Shown: piece after piece, positions 34,982-44,400 of the stretch
How the letters are laid out: each line of letters begins with the position of its first letter
Position numbering within the stretch: the stretch's first letter is position 1
NCBI RefSeq assembly: GCF_900143095.1
Contig: NZ_FRDA01000005.1
Span: 248,001 to 312,000 of the forward strand
DNA: 64,000 nucleotides
Reading direction: 5' to 3'
DNA from: Pseudomonas asturiensis
Lineage (GTDB): Bacteria; Pseudomonadota; Gammaproteobacteria; Pseudomonadales; Pseudomonadaceae
Translations under genes and position numbers: made by a program
Notes under the pieces: model-generated
Database searches by the model: none
What the model was told of the DNA's origin: nothing
The model's input: the letters and a program-made list of their open reading frames with translations, nothing else

Positions 34982-35257
34982 ATGGCGCACGTGGTGAATG
35001 ACAAGGTCGATTTGCTCAAACGTGTCCGGCGCATTGCCGGGCAGGTCCAGGCGATCGAACGCAATCTGGAGGGCGATGCCGATTGTGCGAAGACATTGCA
35101 CCTGGTTGCCGCTACTCGGGGGGCCATTAACGGCCTGCTGGACCAGATCATCGAAGCCCATGCTCGCGAGCATGTGGCGCATCCTGACTTGAGCGATGAA
35201 GACCGGGCGCAAGGCCTGGACGAGTTGCTCGAAGCCATCCGCCGTTATTCCAAATGA
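34982..35257 (+). CDS. dmeR: Nickel/cobalt-sensing CsoR/RcnR-family repressor
   Basis: The 91-residue all-helical protein of the DUF156 family carries exactly the RcnR metal fingerprint: His3, Cys35, His60 and His64 (MAHVV, GDADCAK, IIEAHAREHV). CsoR copper sensors have a Cys-His-Cys set and FrmR formaldehyde sensors have Glu64, so Ni(II)/Co(II) is the predicted effector. Metal binding in this family releases DNA and de-represses an exporter. The downstream CDF exporter begins 25 bases later and matches DmeF, so the pair corresponds to the DmeRF system described in rhizobia. Confidence 0.88.
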   Translation: MAHVVNDKVDLLKRVRRIAGQVQAIERNLEGDADCAKTLHLVAATRGAINGLLDQIIEAHAREHVAHPDLSDEDRAQGLDELLEAIRRYSK

Positions 35258-35282
35258 CGCTGGTCGTCCAGGGAACTTCACG

Positions 35283-36230
35283 ATGATCCACGCACACGAC
35301 GGCCACGCGTCCGCTCAACCCCATCACCACGTATTTCTCGGCGCCGCCCATGACCGCAATGCGCGACGCACACTGTGGGTCGTGGGCCTGACATTCGTCA
35401 TGATGGTGATCGAGATCGTGGCGGGTTATATCACCGGCTCCATGGCGCTGCTTGCTGATGGTCTGCACATGGCTACCCACGCCGGGGCACTGGGTATTGC
35501 GGCCGGAGCGTACGCGTTCGCGCGGCGCAATGCCCACAACCGCCGGTTCAGCTTCGGCACCGGCAAGGTCGGCGACCTTGCCGGGTTTGCGTCGGCGCTG
35601 ATCCTGGCCATGGTGTCGCTGGGCATCGGGATCGAGTCGCTGGTCCGCCTGTTTCAGCCCACCACTGTCGCGTTTGGCGAAGCCACCGTGATCGCGATCA
35701 TCGGTCTGGTGGTCAATGTGTTGAGTGCCGTTTTGCTGTCGGGTGGACACGGGCATGCGCATGCGCATGCGCACCACGATCACGGGCATTCTCACGATCA
35801 CCACCACGGCGACAACAATTTTCGCTCGGCCTATCTGCATGTCATGGCCGATGCACTGACGTCGGTGCTTGCCATCGCCGCCCTGTTGGCCGGGCGCTAT
35901 CTGGGCTGGGTCTGGCTGGATCCAGTGATGGGCATTGTCGGTGCGTGTGTCATCGCCAAGTGGGCCTATGGCCTGATCAAGGACAGTTCCCGCGTTCTAC
36001 TGGACATGACCGACGAGCACGTGGCGGCTGAAATCCGTGAAGTCGTGCAGACCATCGGCAACGTGACCATCATCGATCTGCACGTCTGGCGGGTCGGGCC
36101 GCAGGCCCATGCAGCCATCGTCAGTGTCCTGGCTGATATTAAAGAGCCGGTCGACGTGATCCGTGCCAGACTCGCTGGCGTACATGAGGTCTCGCATTTG
36201 ACGATCGAGTATCAGACCGCACATGCCTGA
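35283..36230 (+). CDS. dmeF: CDF-family Co(II)/Ni(II) efflux transporter
   Basis: From the ATG at 35283 (AGGGAA upstream) the protein is 315 residues with six membrane helices. The first metal-site helix contains LLADGLHMATHAG and the fifth contains HVMADALTSVLA. A long His-rich cytosolic loop lies between helices 4 and 5 (about residues 158-180, 12 or more His), and the N-terminus also has several His (HAHDGHASAQPHHH). These are marks of DmeF-type cation diffusion facilitators that export cobalt and nickel in exchange for protons. The C-terminal cytosolic domain (TIIDLHVWRVGPQAHAAIVSV) is the usual dimerisation module. It forms an operon with dmeR. Confidence 0.9.
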   Translation: MIHAHDGHASAQPHHHVFLGAAHDRNARRTLWVVGLTFVMMVIEIVAGYITGSMALLADGLHMATHAGALGIAAGAYAFARRNAHNRRFSFGTGKVGDLAGFASALILAMVSLGIGIESLVRLFQPTTVAFGEATVIAIIGLVVNVLSAVLLSGGHGHAHAHAHHDHGHSHDHHHGDNNFRSAYLHVMADALTSVLAIAALLAGRYLGWVWLDPVMGIVGACVIAKWAYGLIKDSSRVLLDMTDEHVAAEIREVVQTIGNVTIIDLHVWRVGPQAHAAIVSVLADIKEPVDVIRARLAGVHEVSHLTIEYQTAHA

Positions 36231-36427
36231 GTGTCTGACAGGCACTCCGGAAGGCTATTTTTGAGTCGTGCGGGTGTATTGTCTGTTGGTTGTCATTTAA
36301 AACTTGTGTATTTCATCGCTCATTCGGAAAAAAACTGTCGGCTTTTGCGTTCAGTCTGTATTTTGTCCGTCAATTTTCGCTCGGACGCGGTTTTTCTGCC
36401 TTATCGAACTTTCGAGAGCCTTACTGG

Positions 36428-37042
36428 ATGCCGGCAACGTTTTCTTGTTCCAACCCGCCGAAGTTGCTTGATGCACTTCGCGCTGAAACTCATCAGCTAC
36501 ACGGCCAACTCGAAAAACGCATGCCGTTTTTCTCTTCCAGCCTGGACACCGCTCTTTACCTTCGTTTGCTGCAAGCCTACTACGGGTTTTATCTGCCGCT
36601 GGAGTCGGCTTTGCGAAGCAGTGCGCTGGTTCCGCCAGAACTCGTCCCACACGAACGGGTCAAAACCCCCGTGCTGGTTGATGACCTGCGCGCGTTGGGC
36701 ATGACTGAGCAGGACATCGAGCGTCTTGAACTGTGCACGCAACTGCCCGTGATCGATTCTCCCGGTGCCTGTCTGGGCGTGCTGTACGTGCTGGAAGGTG
36801 CCACACTCGGAGGACAAGTCCTGCGGCGCCAAGTGGAGAAGCGGCTGGGCCTGGATGAGCACACCGGCGCTGCGTTTCTGGATGTCTATGGTGCCGACAC
36901 CGGACGCCGCTGGAAGGCATTTCTGAATTATCTGGACAATGTGCAGAGTGACGTTGTCTTCAGTGCAGCTGCGGCACGGGCCGCGCATTCCACATTTGCA
37001 TGTTTCGAGCACTGGCTCGACGGTCAAGAGGTACTGCTATGA
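36428..37042 (+). CDS. bphO: Heme oxygenase BphO (biliverdin supply for phytochrome)
   Basis: The 204-residue protein starts at the ATG at 36428; the frame extends upstream to 36290 but that part lacks family similarity. It contains the proximal-heme His in LRAETHQLHGQLEKRMPFF and the distal-helix motif ACLGVLYVLEGATLGGQVLRRQ. BphO cleaves heme to biliverdin IXalpha, CO and iron. Its stop overlaps the bphP start (ATGA), ensuring matched synthesis of chromophore and photoreceptor, as in other Pseudomonas bphOP operons. The 197-base upstream gap shows no feature I can name. Confidence 0.93.
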   Translation: MPATFSCSNPPKLLDALRAETHQLHGQLEKRMPFFSSSLDTALYLRLLQAYYGFYLPLESALRSSALVPPELVPHERVKTPVLVDDLRALGMTEQDIERLELCTQLPVIDSPGACLGVLYVLEGATLGGQVLRRQVEKRLGLDEHTGAAFLDVYGADTGRRWKAFLNYLDNVQSDVVFSAAAARAAHSTFACFEHWLDGQEVLL

Positions 37043-39276
37043 GCCAACTCGACAAGGACGCTTTTGAAGCTCTCTTGGCCAATTGCGCTGACGAACCCAT
37101 CCAGTTTCCAGGGGCCATCCAGCCTCATGGCCTGCTGTTCACGTTGACAGAGCCTGAGCTGACGGTGCTTCAGGTCAGCGGCAACATCCATACCGTACTG
37201 GGTCTTGAGCCGCAGCAGGTGATCGGTCAGCCGCTGCAGCATGCGTTGGGCGCCGGCTGGGCCGATGTGATCAGAAGTGCCAGTGCCCACGAATCGTTCG
37301 TCGATGCACCACGCCTGCTCATCAACGTCAACGGCATCGAATTCGAAGCCATGATGCACCGCAGCCAGGGCGCATTGATTCTGGAACTCGAAATCCAGGA
37401 CAAGGACGCTCAGGCTGTGAGCTACCTTGAACGTACCGGCAATCTAGGGCGTATGCTGCGCCAGTTGCACGCGGCCAAAGACCTGGAAACGCTCTACGAA
37501 ATCAGCGTGCGCGAAGTCCAGAAAATGACTGGCTATGACCGCGTGCTGATCTACCGCTTCGAAGAAGAGGGCCATGGTCAGGTGATCGGCGAAGCCTCGT
37601 CGCCGTCCATGGAGCTGTTCAACGGCCTGTTCTTCCCGGCGTCGGACATTCCCGAGCAGGCGCGCGAGCTTTACCGTCGCAACTGGTTGCGCATCATCCC
37701 CGATGCCGATTACACCCCTGTGCCGCTGGTGCCGCAACTGCGTCCGGATACCCATCAGCAGCTTGACCTGAGCTTCTCGACCCTGCGCAGCGTCTCCCCG
37801 ATCCACTGCCAGTACATGAAGAACATGGGCGTGCTGTCCTCAATGAGCGTTTCGCTGATTCAGGGCGACAAGCTGTGGGGCCTGATCAGTTGCGGCCATC
37901 GCACACCGTTGTACGTTTCCCACGAACTGCGCAGTGCGTGCCAGGCGCTTGGTCAGGTGCTGTCGCTGCAGATCAGTGCAATGGAAGCGCTCGAAGTCAG
38001 CCGGCAACGCGAGGCCAAGCTGCTGACGCTCGGCCGTCTGCATCAGTCGATGATCACCTCCGAAGAGAACGTGTTTGACGGCCTGTCGCAGCAGCCGCAG
38101 TTGCTGATGGACCTGGTCGGTGCCACCGGCGTTGCCATTATCGAAGACCGGCAAATGCACTGTTATGGCACCTGCCCCGACCCTGCAGAGATCAGGGCGT
38201 TGCACACATGGATAATGGCCACCGGTGAGCCCGTGTTCTCCACTCATCAGCTGTCCAGCGTGTATCCGCCCGCTGAGGCCTATCAGACTATCGCCAGCGG
38301 CGTTCTGGCCATGAGCCTGCCCAAGCCGGTGGACAACGGTGTGATCTGGTTTCGCCCCGAGGTCAAGGAAAGCATTCAGTGGAGCGGCGACCCGACCAAA
38401 CCGCTGAACCTGGAAAGCTCAGACGTCGGCATGCACCTCAGGCCTCGCACGTCGTTCGAGATCTGGAAAGTCGAAATGACCGGCATCGCGACCAAATGGA
38501 GCCATGGCGACCGGTTCGCGGCCAACGACCTGCGTCGCTCGGCACTGGAAGACGACCTTGCCCGTCAGGTCAACCGCGAGCAACAGGCCGTGCGCGCTCG
38601 CGACGAGCTGGTGGCCGTGGTGTCCCACGACCTGCGCAACCCCATGACCGTCATCTCAATGCTGTGCGGCATGATGCAGAAGTCCTTCAGCTCCGACGGC
38701 CCGCACACGTCACGCCGCATTTCCTCGGCCATCGACACCATGCAACAGGCCGCCAGCCGCATGAACGTGCTGCTCGAAGACCTGCTCGATACCTCGAAAA
38801 TCGAAGCTGGCCGCTACACCATCACGCCTCAGCCTCTTGAGGTGAGCCAGATATTCGAAGAAGCCTACTCACTGCTGGCCCCGCTGGCGATGGACAAGTC
38901 CATCGAGATCTCCTTCGACGCCGAGCCCGACCTCAAGGTCAAGGCCGACCCCGAGCGCCTGTTTCAGGTGCTGTCGAACCTGATCGGCAACGCCATCAAA
39001 TTCACCCCCAAGCTGGGCAAGATCGGCGTGGCAGCCATGTCCAGCGGCGAAGAAATCGTCTTCACCGTGCGCGACTCCGGCGAAGGCATCCCGCCCGACC
39101 AGTTGCCGCACATCTTCGAGCGCTACTGGACCGTGAAAGAAGGCAACCCGAGCGGCACCGGGCTGGGCCTTTACATCTCTCAAGGCATCATCAAGGCCCA
39201 CGGCGGCGTGCTGGCGGCGGAGAGCGAAGTCGGGCACGGCAGTGAATTCCGGTTTACGGTGCCTCGGGCGGAGTGA
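37039..39276 (+). CDS. bphP: Bacteriophytochrome histidine kinase BphP
   Basis: The 745-residue red/far-red photoreceptor kinase binds biliverdin through Cys16 (ALLANCADEPIQFPGAIQPHG). Domain order: PAS (about 15-120), GAF with GLFFPASDIPEQARELYRRNWLRIIPDADY and SPIHCQYMKNMGV (about 140-300), PHY with the tongue around WFRPEVKESIQWSGDP and LRPRTSFEIWK (about 310-500), HisKA box VAVVSHDLRNPMTVIS, and HATPase with LIGNAIKFTPK and GEGIPPDQLPHIFERYW. In P. syringae this protein is known to influence swarming and virulence in response to light. No response regulator follows, so its partner is unlinked. A stem-loop ends the transcript. Confidence 0.97.
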   Translation: MSQLDKDAFEALLANCADEPIQFPGAIQPHGLLFTLTEPELTVLQVSGNIHTVLGLEPQQVIGQPLQHALGAGWADVIRSASAHESFVDAPRLLINVNGIEFEAMMHRSQGALILELEIQDKDAQAVSYLERTGNLGRMLRQLHAAKDLETLYEISVREVQKMTGYDRVLIYRFEEEGHGQVIGEASSPSMELFNGLFFPASDIPEQARELYRRNWLRIIPDADYTPVPLVPQLRPDTHQQLDLSFSTLRSVSPIHCQYMKNMGVLSSMSVSLIQGDKLWGLISCGHRTPLYVSHELRSACQALGQVLSLQISAMEALEVSRQREAKLLTLGRLHQSMITSEENVFDGLSQQPQLLMDLVGATGVAIIEDRQMHCYGTCPDPAEIRALHTWIMATGEPVFSTHQLSSVYPPAEAYQTIASGVLAMSLPKPVDNGVIWFRPEVKESIQWSGDPTKPLNLESSDVGMHLRPRTSFEIWKVEMTGIATKWSHGDRFAANDLRRSALEDDLARQVNREQQAVRARDELVAVVSHDLRNPMTVISMLCGMMQKSFSSDGPHTSRRISSAIDTMQQAASRMNVLLEDLLDTSKIEAGRYTITPQPLEVSQIFEEAYSLLAPLAMDKSIEISFDAEPDLKVKADPERLFQVLSNLIGNAIKFTPKLGKIGVAAMSSGEEIVFTVRDSGEGIPPDQLPHIFERYWTVKEGNPSGTGLGLYISQGIIKAHGGVLAAESEVGHGSEFRFTVPRAE

Positions 39277-39280
39277 GTGT

Positions 39281-39309
39281 GTCGGGAGTGAGGAACACTC
39301 GCTCCCGAC
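39281..39309. terminator. Terminator-like hairpin between bphP and the convergent type VI genes
   Basis: GTCGGGAGTGAG and CTCGCTCCCGAC pair with one G-T type exception over 12 positions, with a 5-base loop. A short TTTT lies 6 bases beyond on the plus strand. Confidence 0.6.
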
Positions 39310-39329
39310 CGCTGTTTTGCTGACTTCTT

Positions 39330-40391
39330 TCAGTCGTTGTAACTGACATAGCGTTCCATCAGATTTGGCCGTGTAAACGTGTCGATGGCGTACGCGCGCT
39401 GCCACATTGCATCCACTCGCTGTTTGAATGTGTCCTCGTCCATGTCGATCCAGTAACGTGGGTTGCGGCCGTTTTCCTTGTCGTATTTTGCTGTTACAGG
39501 GTCCAGAGCCCGGTAGGCTTCGAACAGCGGGATATCCAGGATCGGTCGGCTGACGTCCATGTAATTCTGCAGAAAATCCCAGAGCGCGCAGGGTCGATGT
39601 TTCAAATCGTCGGGGCCGAGCAATGAATGAAAGTTGATCTGCCTGTCTTCGTAACGATGGCGGAGCAGCAATCCGTAGTTGGAGCCGTAACGATCCCGAG
39701 TGGTGAGCATGTAGGCATCGAACTCGTAGAACGGTGCGATGAACTCGTCTATCACGCCTTCCTTTCGGTGACGTTTGTAGTCGAAGATTGTTACCAGTCC
39801 TGTTCGGCGGTTCAGCTCCCAGAGTGGGCCTTTGGGGGGGCGGAACCAGATTTTGGGGAAATAGTTTACGACGATGTGACCTAGCCCCCAGCAGAACAGG
39901 GGTATTCCAAGAAAAATGGGGTAGACCTCTTGGAGTAGCTCAAGGGTAACAGCCTGCCAAGATTCTCTAGATTGATATATAGAAAGAAAATGTATATAGA
40001 TCAGTATGGGTGGAAATAGTATGCATCCAATTTTTCCCAGTTGCAGTAAATAAAGCCATAGTTGAGATGTGAAGGGTAGTTGTGCGAATCTAAAATGCTC
40101 TTGGTCATATTTTTGGTGAAGTTCTACATCCTCGAAGAGTTTGCGGACATAGGTTCCTTCTGTTTTCTGTTTTTCGTTTTCTTTTGCTGTATTTTCCCAA
40201 AATCTCATGCTCATAGGGGTTGACTGCTCCATGACTCCGTTCGATGCCACTTGTTGGGTTGAGCCCCAAGGTAGACGAACTGAGGTAGAACCGAATGACT
40301 TACGCCTCAGACAGGGTTTTTGTTCAGGAATACTGCAAGGCCTGTAGGCTTGTGATTCGTAATACGATTGGTCGCTCTTTGTCGTACTCAT
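39330..40391 (-). CDS. DUF6708-type membrane protein, candidate T6SS immunity protein (copy 2)
   Basis: The 353-residue protein has a cytosolic N-terminal part with FGSTSVRLPWGSTQ and SMRFWENT, two membrane helices (about 110-138 and 157-178) joined by a short outer loop, and a C-terminal cytosolic domain rich in aromatic and charged residues (WFRPPKGPLWELNRRTGLVTIFDYKR). I assign it to DUF6708, a family seen beside T6SS effectors. It is a paralogue of the gene just upstream: by hand alignment the C-terminal 172 residues are about 92% identical, but the membrane-hairpin region only about 51%. As the last gene after a pore-forming-type effector, immunity is the natural proposal. It has no known catalytic motif. 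Confidence 0.75.
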   Translation of the reverse strand: MSTTKSDQSYYESQAYRPCSIPEQKPCLRRKSFGSTSVRLPWGSTQQVASNGVMEQSTPMSMRFWENTAKENEKQKTEGTYVRKLFEDVELHQKYDQEHFRFAQLPFTSQLWLYLLQLGKIGCILFPPILIYIHFLSIYQSRESWQAVTLELLQEVYPIFLGIPLFCWGLGHIVVNYFPKIWFRPPKGPLWELNRRTGLVTIFDYKRHRKEGVIDEFIAPFYEFDAYMLTTRDRYGSNYGLLLRHRYEDRQINFHSLLGPDDLKHRPCALWDFLQNYMDVSRPILDIPLFEAYRALDPVTAKYDKENGRNPRYWIDMDEDTFKQRVDAMWQRAYAIDTFTRPNLMERYVSYND

Positions 40392-40397
40392 AAAATC

Positions 40398-41456
40398 TCA
40401 ATCATTATAGCTGACATACTTTTCCATCAAGTTCGGCCGTGTGAACGTATCGATGGCATATGCACGCTGCCACATCTCATCGACTCGCTGCTTGAATGTG
40501 TCGTCGTCCATGTCGATCCAGTAGCGCGGGTCGCGGGAGTTTTCCTTGTCGTATCTCGCAGTGACCGGATCCAGGTGCCTATAGGGTTCGAAAAGCGGGA
40601 TATCCGGGATCGGTCGACTGACATCCATGTAGTTCTGCAGGAAATCCCACAGCGCGCAGGGGCGATGCTTGAAATCGTCGGGGCCGAGCAGTGAATGAAA
40701 ATTGATCTGCCGGTCTTCATAGCGATGACGGAGCAGCAATCCATAGTTGGAGCCGTATCGATCCCGAGTGGCAATCATGAAGGCATCGAACTCATAGAAC
40801 GGCGCAATGAACTCGTCTATCACGCCTTCTTTTCGCTGGCGTTTGTAATCGAATATTGTGACCAGACCGGTTCGGCGGTTCAGTTCCCAAAGCGGGCCTT
40901 TGGGAGGGCGGAACCAGATGCTGGGGCAGTGGTTGATGACGATGTGGCCGATGAGCCATAAGAATAAAGGTATGCCAAGCACTAATGGATATAAGCCGGT
41001 CAATAGCTCAGTTGTCACTACTTGCCAAGAGTCGTCAGCTACGGAGACCACTGCGATGTGTGAAATAAAAGTGATGGGGGAAAGCATTAGAAAACCCCAT
41101 TTTCCAAGGTGAAGCATGAATAGCCATAGCTGTGATTTGAGTGGTAGCTGTGAATGTTTAAAACGTTCGTGATCGTATTTTTGGTAAAGCTCTACGCCTT
41201 CAAATAGTTTTGGTGTATAAGCGCCGTTTGATCGTTTTTCTTCTCTTTCTTTCTCCGTTTTTTCCCAGAATCTCATGCTTGCGGGAGAGGATTGTTCCAT
41301 GATCCCATCTGACGTCACTGGTTGAGTTGACCCCCAAGGTAGCCGCACTGAAGTCGAGCCGAATGGTCGACGCCTCAGACAGGGTTTCTGCGCGATGATA
41401 TTGTCGGGCCGATAAGATTCATTGCTATAGTAGGTCTGTTTTTCGGGCTTATTCAT
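40398..41456 (-). CDS. DUF6708-type membrane protein, candidate T6SS immunity protein (copy 1)
   Basis: From the ATG at 41456 the protein is 352 residues; it begins MNKPEKQTYYSNESYRPDN and overlaps the end of the effector gene by 8 bases (ATGAATAA), so it is translated with the effector. It has the same architecture as the following gene: N-terminal FGSTSVRLPWGSTQP, two membrane helices with a short outer loop, and the WFRPPKGPLWELNRRTG domain. A longer frame to 41528 exists but lies inside the effector. Being coupled to the effector stop makes this copy the first-choice cognate immunity protein; the second copy may protect against a related toxin. Confidence 0.77.
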   Translation of the reverse strand: MNKPEKQTYYSNESYRPDNIIAQKPCLRRRPFGSTSVRLPWGSTQPVTSDGIMEQSSPASMRFWEKTEKEREEKRSNGAYTPKLFEGVELYQKYDHERFKHSQLPLKSQLWLFMLHLGKWGFLMLSPITFISHIAVVSVADDSWQVVTTELLTGLYPLVLGIPLFLWLIGHIVINHCPSIWFRPPKGPLWELNRRTGLVTIFDYKRQRKEGVIDEFIAPFYEFDAFMIATRDRYGSNYGLLLRHRYEDRQINFHSLLGPDDFKHRPCALWDFLQNYMDVSRPIPDIPLFEPYRHLDPVTARYDKENSRDPRYWIDMDDDTFKQRVDEMWQRAYAIDTFTRPNLMEKYVSYND

Positions 41457-44400
41457 TAGAGGTGTCTCCGTAGATAACTTCATCAGCCCAGAAAGGTTGG
41501 TTGGTTTTAGTGAAATCTGGCTTTGCATGGGCGGAGCTGTATCGGGTTTTATCCTTTATTGCAGGTGCTGGAAAATATCGTACTTCTTCGCCGCGCGTCA
41601 GAATAAACTGTGCCCTGATTGCCCATTGGAAATGATGAGAATGCCTCGACCAATTGTTTGTGCCCACTCTTTCAGGTGTGGAAAAGAAAAGTTCTAACGA
41701 TCCAGTAGATATCCGCTGGCCCTTTGGGAGTTCGGCCAATTTTCTTACTTCAGCTGCTGTTTTGTAATACATTCCTTGTTTGTCCAGATTTCCGTTGATT
41801 CGAACCAGTCGGCAGTCTGCGTTTATGCTCAATCCGTCCAGACTGCCGATCAGGCCTGGCAAGCGGCTTTCAATGCGAATTATTGTATCGGCACTCCTTA
41901 TGGATTGAGGTATTTCGGCTCGAAAATTTAATTTGGCTTGAGGTTCATAAACGGGGTTTTTACTAATGCTGATGCGGATGCCTGCTAGCAAACTGATCAG
42001 ACGGTACAGGGCTTCCGTTGGATCTTGTAGGTGTTGATCAATAGTGTCCGCCTTGCCAAACGGTCCGCTTTTCAACCAGGTCTCCAACGGAGTTGCACTT
42101 AGGATTAAAACTAGCCCAATACCTATGCTTAGCAATAACAACGCAAGCCAACCAGGCGGGGTAAGCCCCATAAATACTGTCGTCCCTCCGAATGCTGAGC
42201 CTACTACAGTTGCCAGTCCCCCTGCAGACATAATTAGGTAGCCGTACATGGCCGGGTCGTCCCACTGCGACGCATGCCATGCATCGTATAAATTAACTCC
42301 GGCCAAAAGTGCGCCTGAAAACAGTTGTGCGCTGAGTCGAAGTGATAGTTGCTTGGTCAGTGCGGTTCCGAGCTTCGCTCCCAGCCATCTGGCTGCGGCT
42401 TCGTCAGAGATCGTGTAAAAAATTTTTCTACTTAATATTTGTGTTGATTGAGTACCTGCTAACTTAACCGATAACGCTTCTCCTGCAATCGCTAAATCCG
42501 TAATTGCTGCGATGAGTCCTGCACCTGCGCGTACAGAGTTTTTCTCGCGAATGGTTTGTCTTAACGCATCACCCTCCGAACCCACATTCCAAATCTCCAA
42601 CATCAACACCCCTACACAAAACCGTGTCGATCTCAAAAGCCGGTAAACAGGCCCGCTTTTCGTCGCATCCAGGTTTTCAATGGCCTGACTCAGCCCGCTT
42701 CTCGCCCGGACAAAAGCCTGCTCGGTCTCTCGAACCGCATGGCCTGCTTCCTGGGCGGCTTTCAGTTTTCGGTTGATGTCGGCAATCATCTGTGCGGTCT
42801 TGTGGCCGCGTGGGATCACCAGCACGTGGTGTTCGCCGGAGGTCAGGGGGCCGCGTGGGGTGACAGGGGGATCGATGTCTCGGAATGGGTTGCCATCCGG
42901 GTCAAGGTATTCACCGTAGCGTGCGTTGGGCATGGAGCTTCGGGTGGGCAGGTCTTCCAGGCCGAACACGTAATGCTGTGGTGTGACCCGATTGCGTTTC
43001 AGCAGGAACGCGGGGCCAAAACGCTTGGGCATCATGCTGCGCAGTTGCTGGACACCACGACCCTGGCGGTTGATGTTGATTCGGCGCGCGTTGGAGAGGG
43101 GTTGGTCGCGGGCTTGGGCCAGTTGATTGATAGCCGACTGGCTTTGGACGTCGGCGCTGGCGACCTTGGCTTTGCTCGACGCAAGTGTCTGTTCCGCTTT
43201 GCCGACGGCATTCTCGGCTGCGTCGACTGCGCCTTGCAGGTTTTCGAAGATCCCCACCAGCGCAGCGGTGGTGGCCTTACCGCTGTTGATGAGAAAGAAG
43301 TTCTGCAGGCTGTCGCCGGCCAACAGGCTGGCCAACAGTGCCGCGTCCAGTGTGACTTGAGTGTCGGGGACCGGTACTGGAAAGTCTTCGAAACGCGCAA
43401 GTTCAGTCGCGCGAAAGCGGCCGTCGCCCAGGTTCTTGTCTTCGTCGATGGGGGCTTCGTAGGGCTTGCAGACGGTTTCCAGATCGCTTTCGGGCCAGAG
43501 CATGACATGCAGCGGGTGTTTGCGGTCGTTGGTGATCTGCGACAGCAGTGTCTGGCCCTGACTGACCTGAGGTTCCCAGAAACCGACTTGCGTAACCGCA
43601 TCCACGATATTGCCGCCGGGTGCCAGCGGATCCACGCTTGAGGGGGAGAGTGCGAGGGTCGTCAGTGTCCTGCTCAGGTCATACAGTGCGGCGACGTATT
43701 CGAAGCCATCCAGGCTCAAGTGGTCGGCCAGGGTCTGGAGCGTAGTGACGCGTTTGAGGCTTTCGACCAGCGCGTTTTGAACGCTGATCATGTCGCGCCA
43801 CACACGCATACGCTGGACAGCGGCTGTGCATTGATTGATCGCCTGTCGGCCGCTATCGGAAAGCGAGGTGATCACTTCATTGAGTGGATTCTTCGAGCCT
43901 CCTATCGTTGGTGGGATGATCAACTGGTGCACCAGCAGCGCGCTGGCGTGGTGGGGATGCTGGATGGCGTAGCGGGCACAGATGCCAAACAGTTGTTGAT
44001 GACTGTCGATACGCTGGCGCAGGTGGCGTATGCGATGGTTCGAGTCATCCAGCAACACGCCGCAGACTTGACGCTGGCGGGCCTTGTTCAGTACGTCGGC
44101 CGCATTTGGCTGAGCTTGCCAGAGCGCCAGACTGTCGCTGGCGTCCTCGTCATCAGCAGGCAATCTGGCCTGCATGGCATCGGCAAGTGCAGACAACTCC
44201 AGAGACAGTGTGTCGTTGAGCGTTCTGCCGTTGTCGGCCTCGTCAAGGAAGGCGTTTGCCTGTTCGCGAGCCTTGGCTGGAAACTGGCCCAACAGATCAC
44301 ATAGATACAAGGCGGGGTGATCCAGCAGGCGTTCGTAACCAGGTTGTCGCACACGCTGGGGCGCTACGAGGCTGACAGGGAATACCGACTGATCCAGGTT

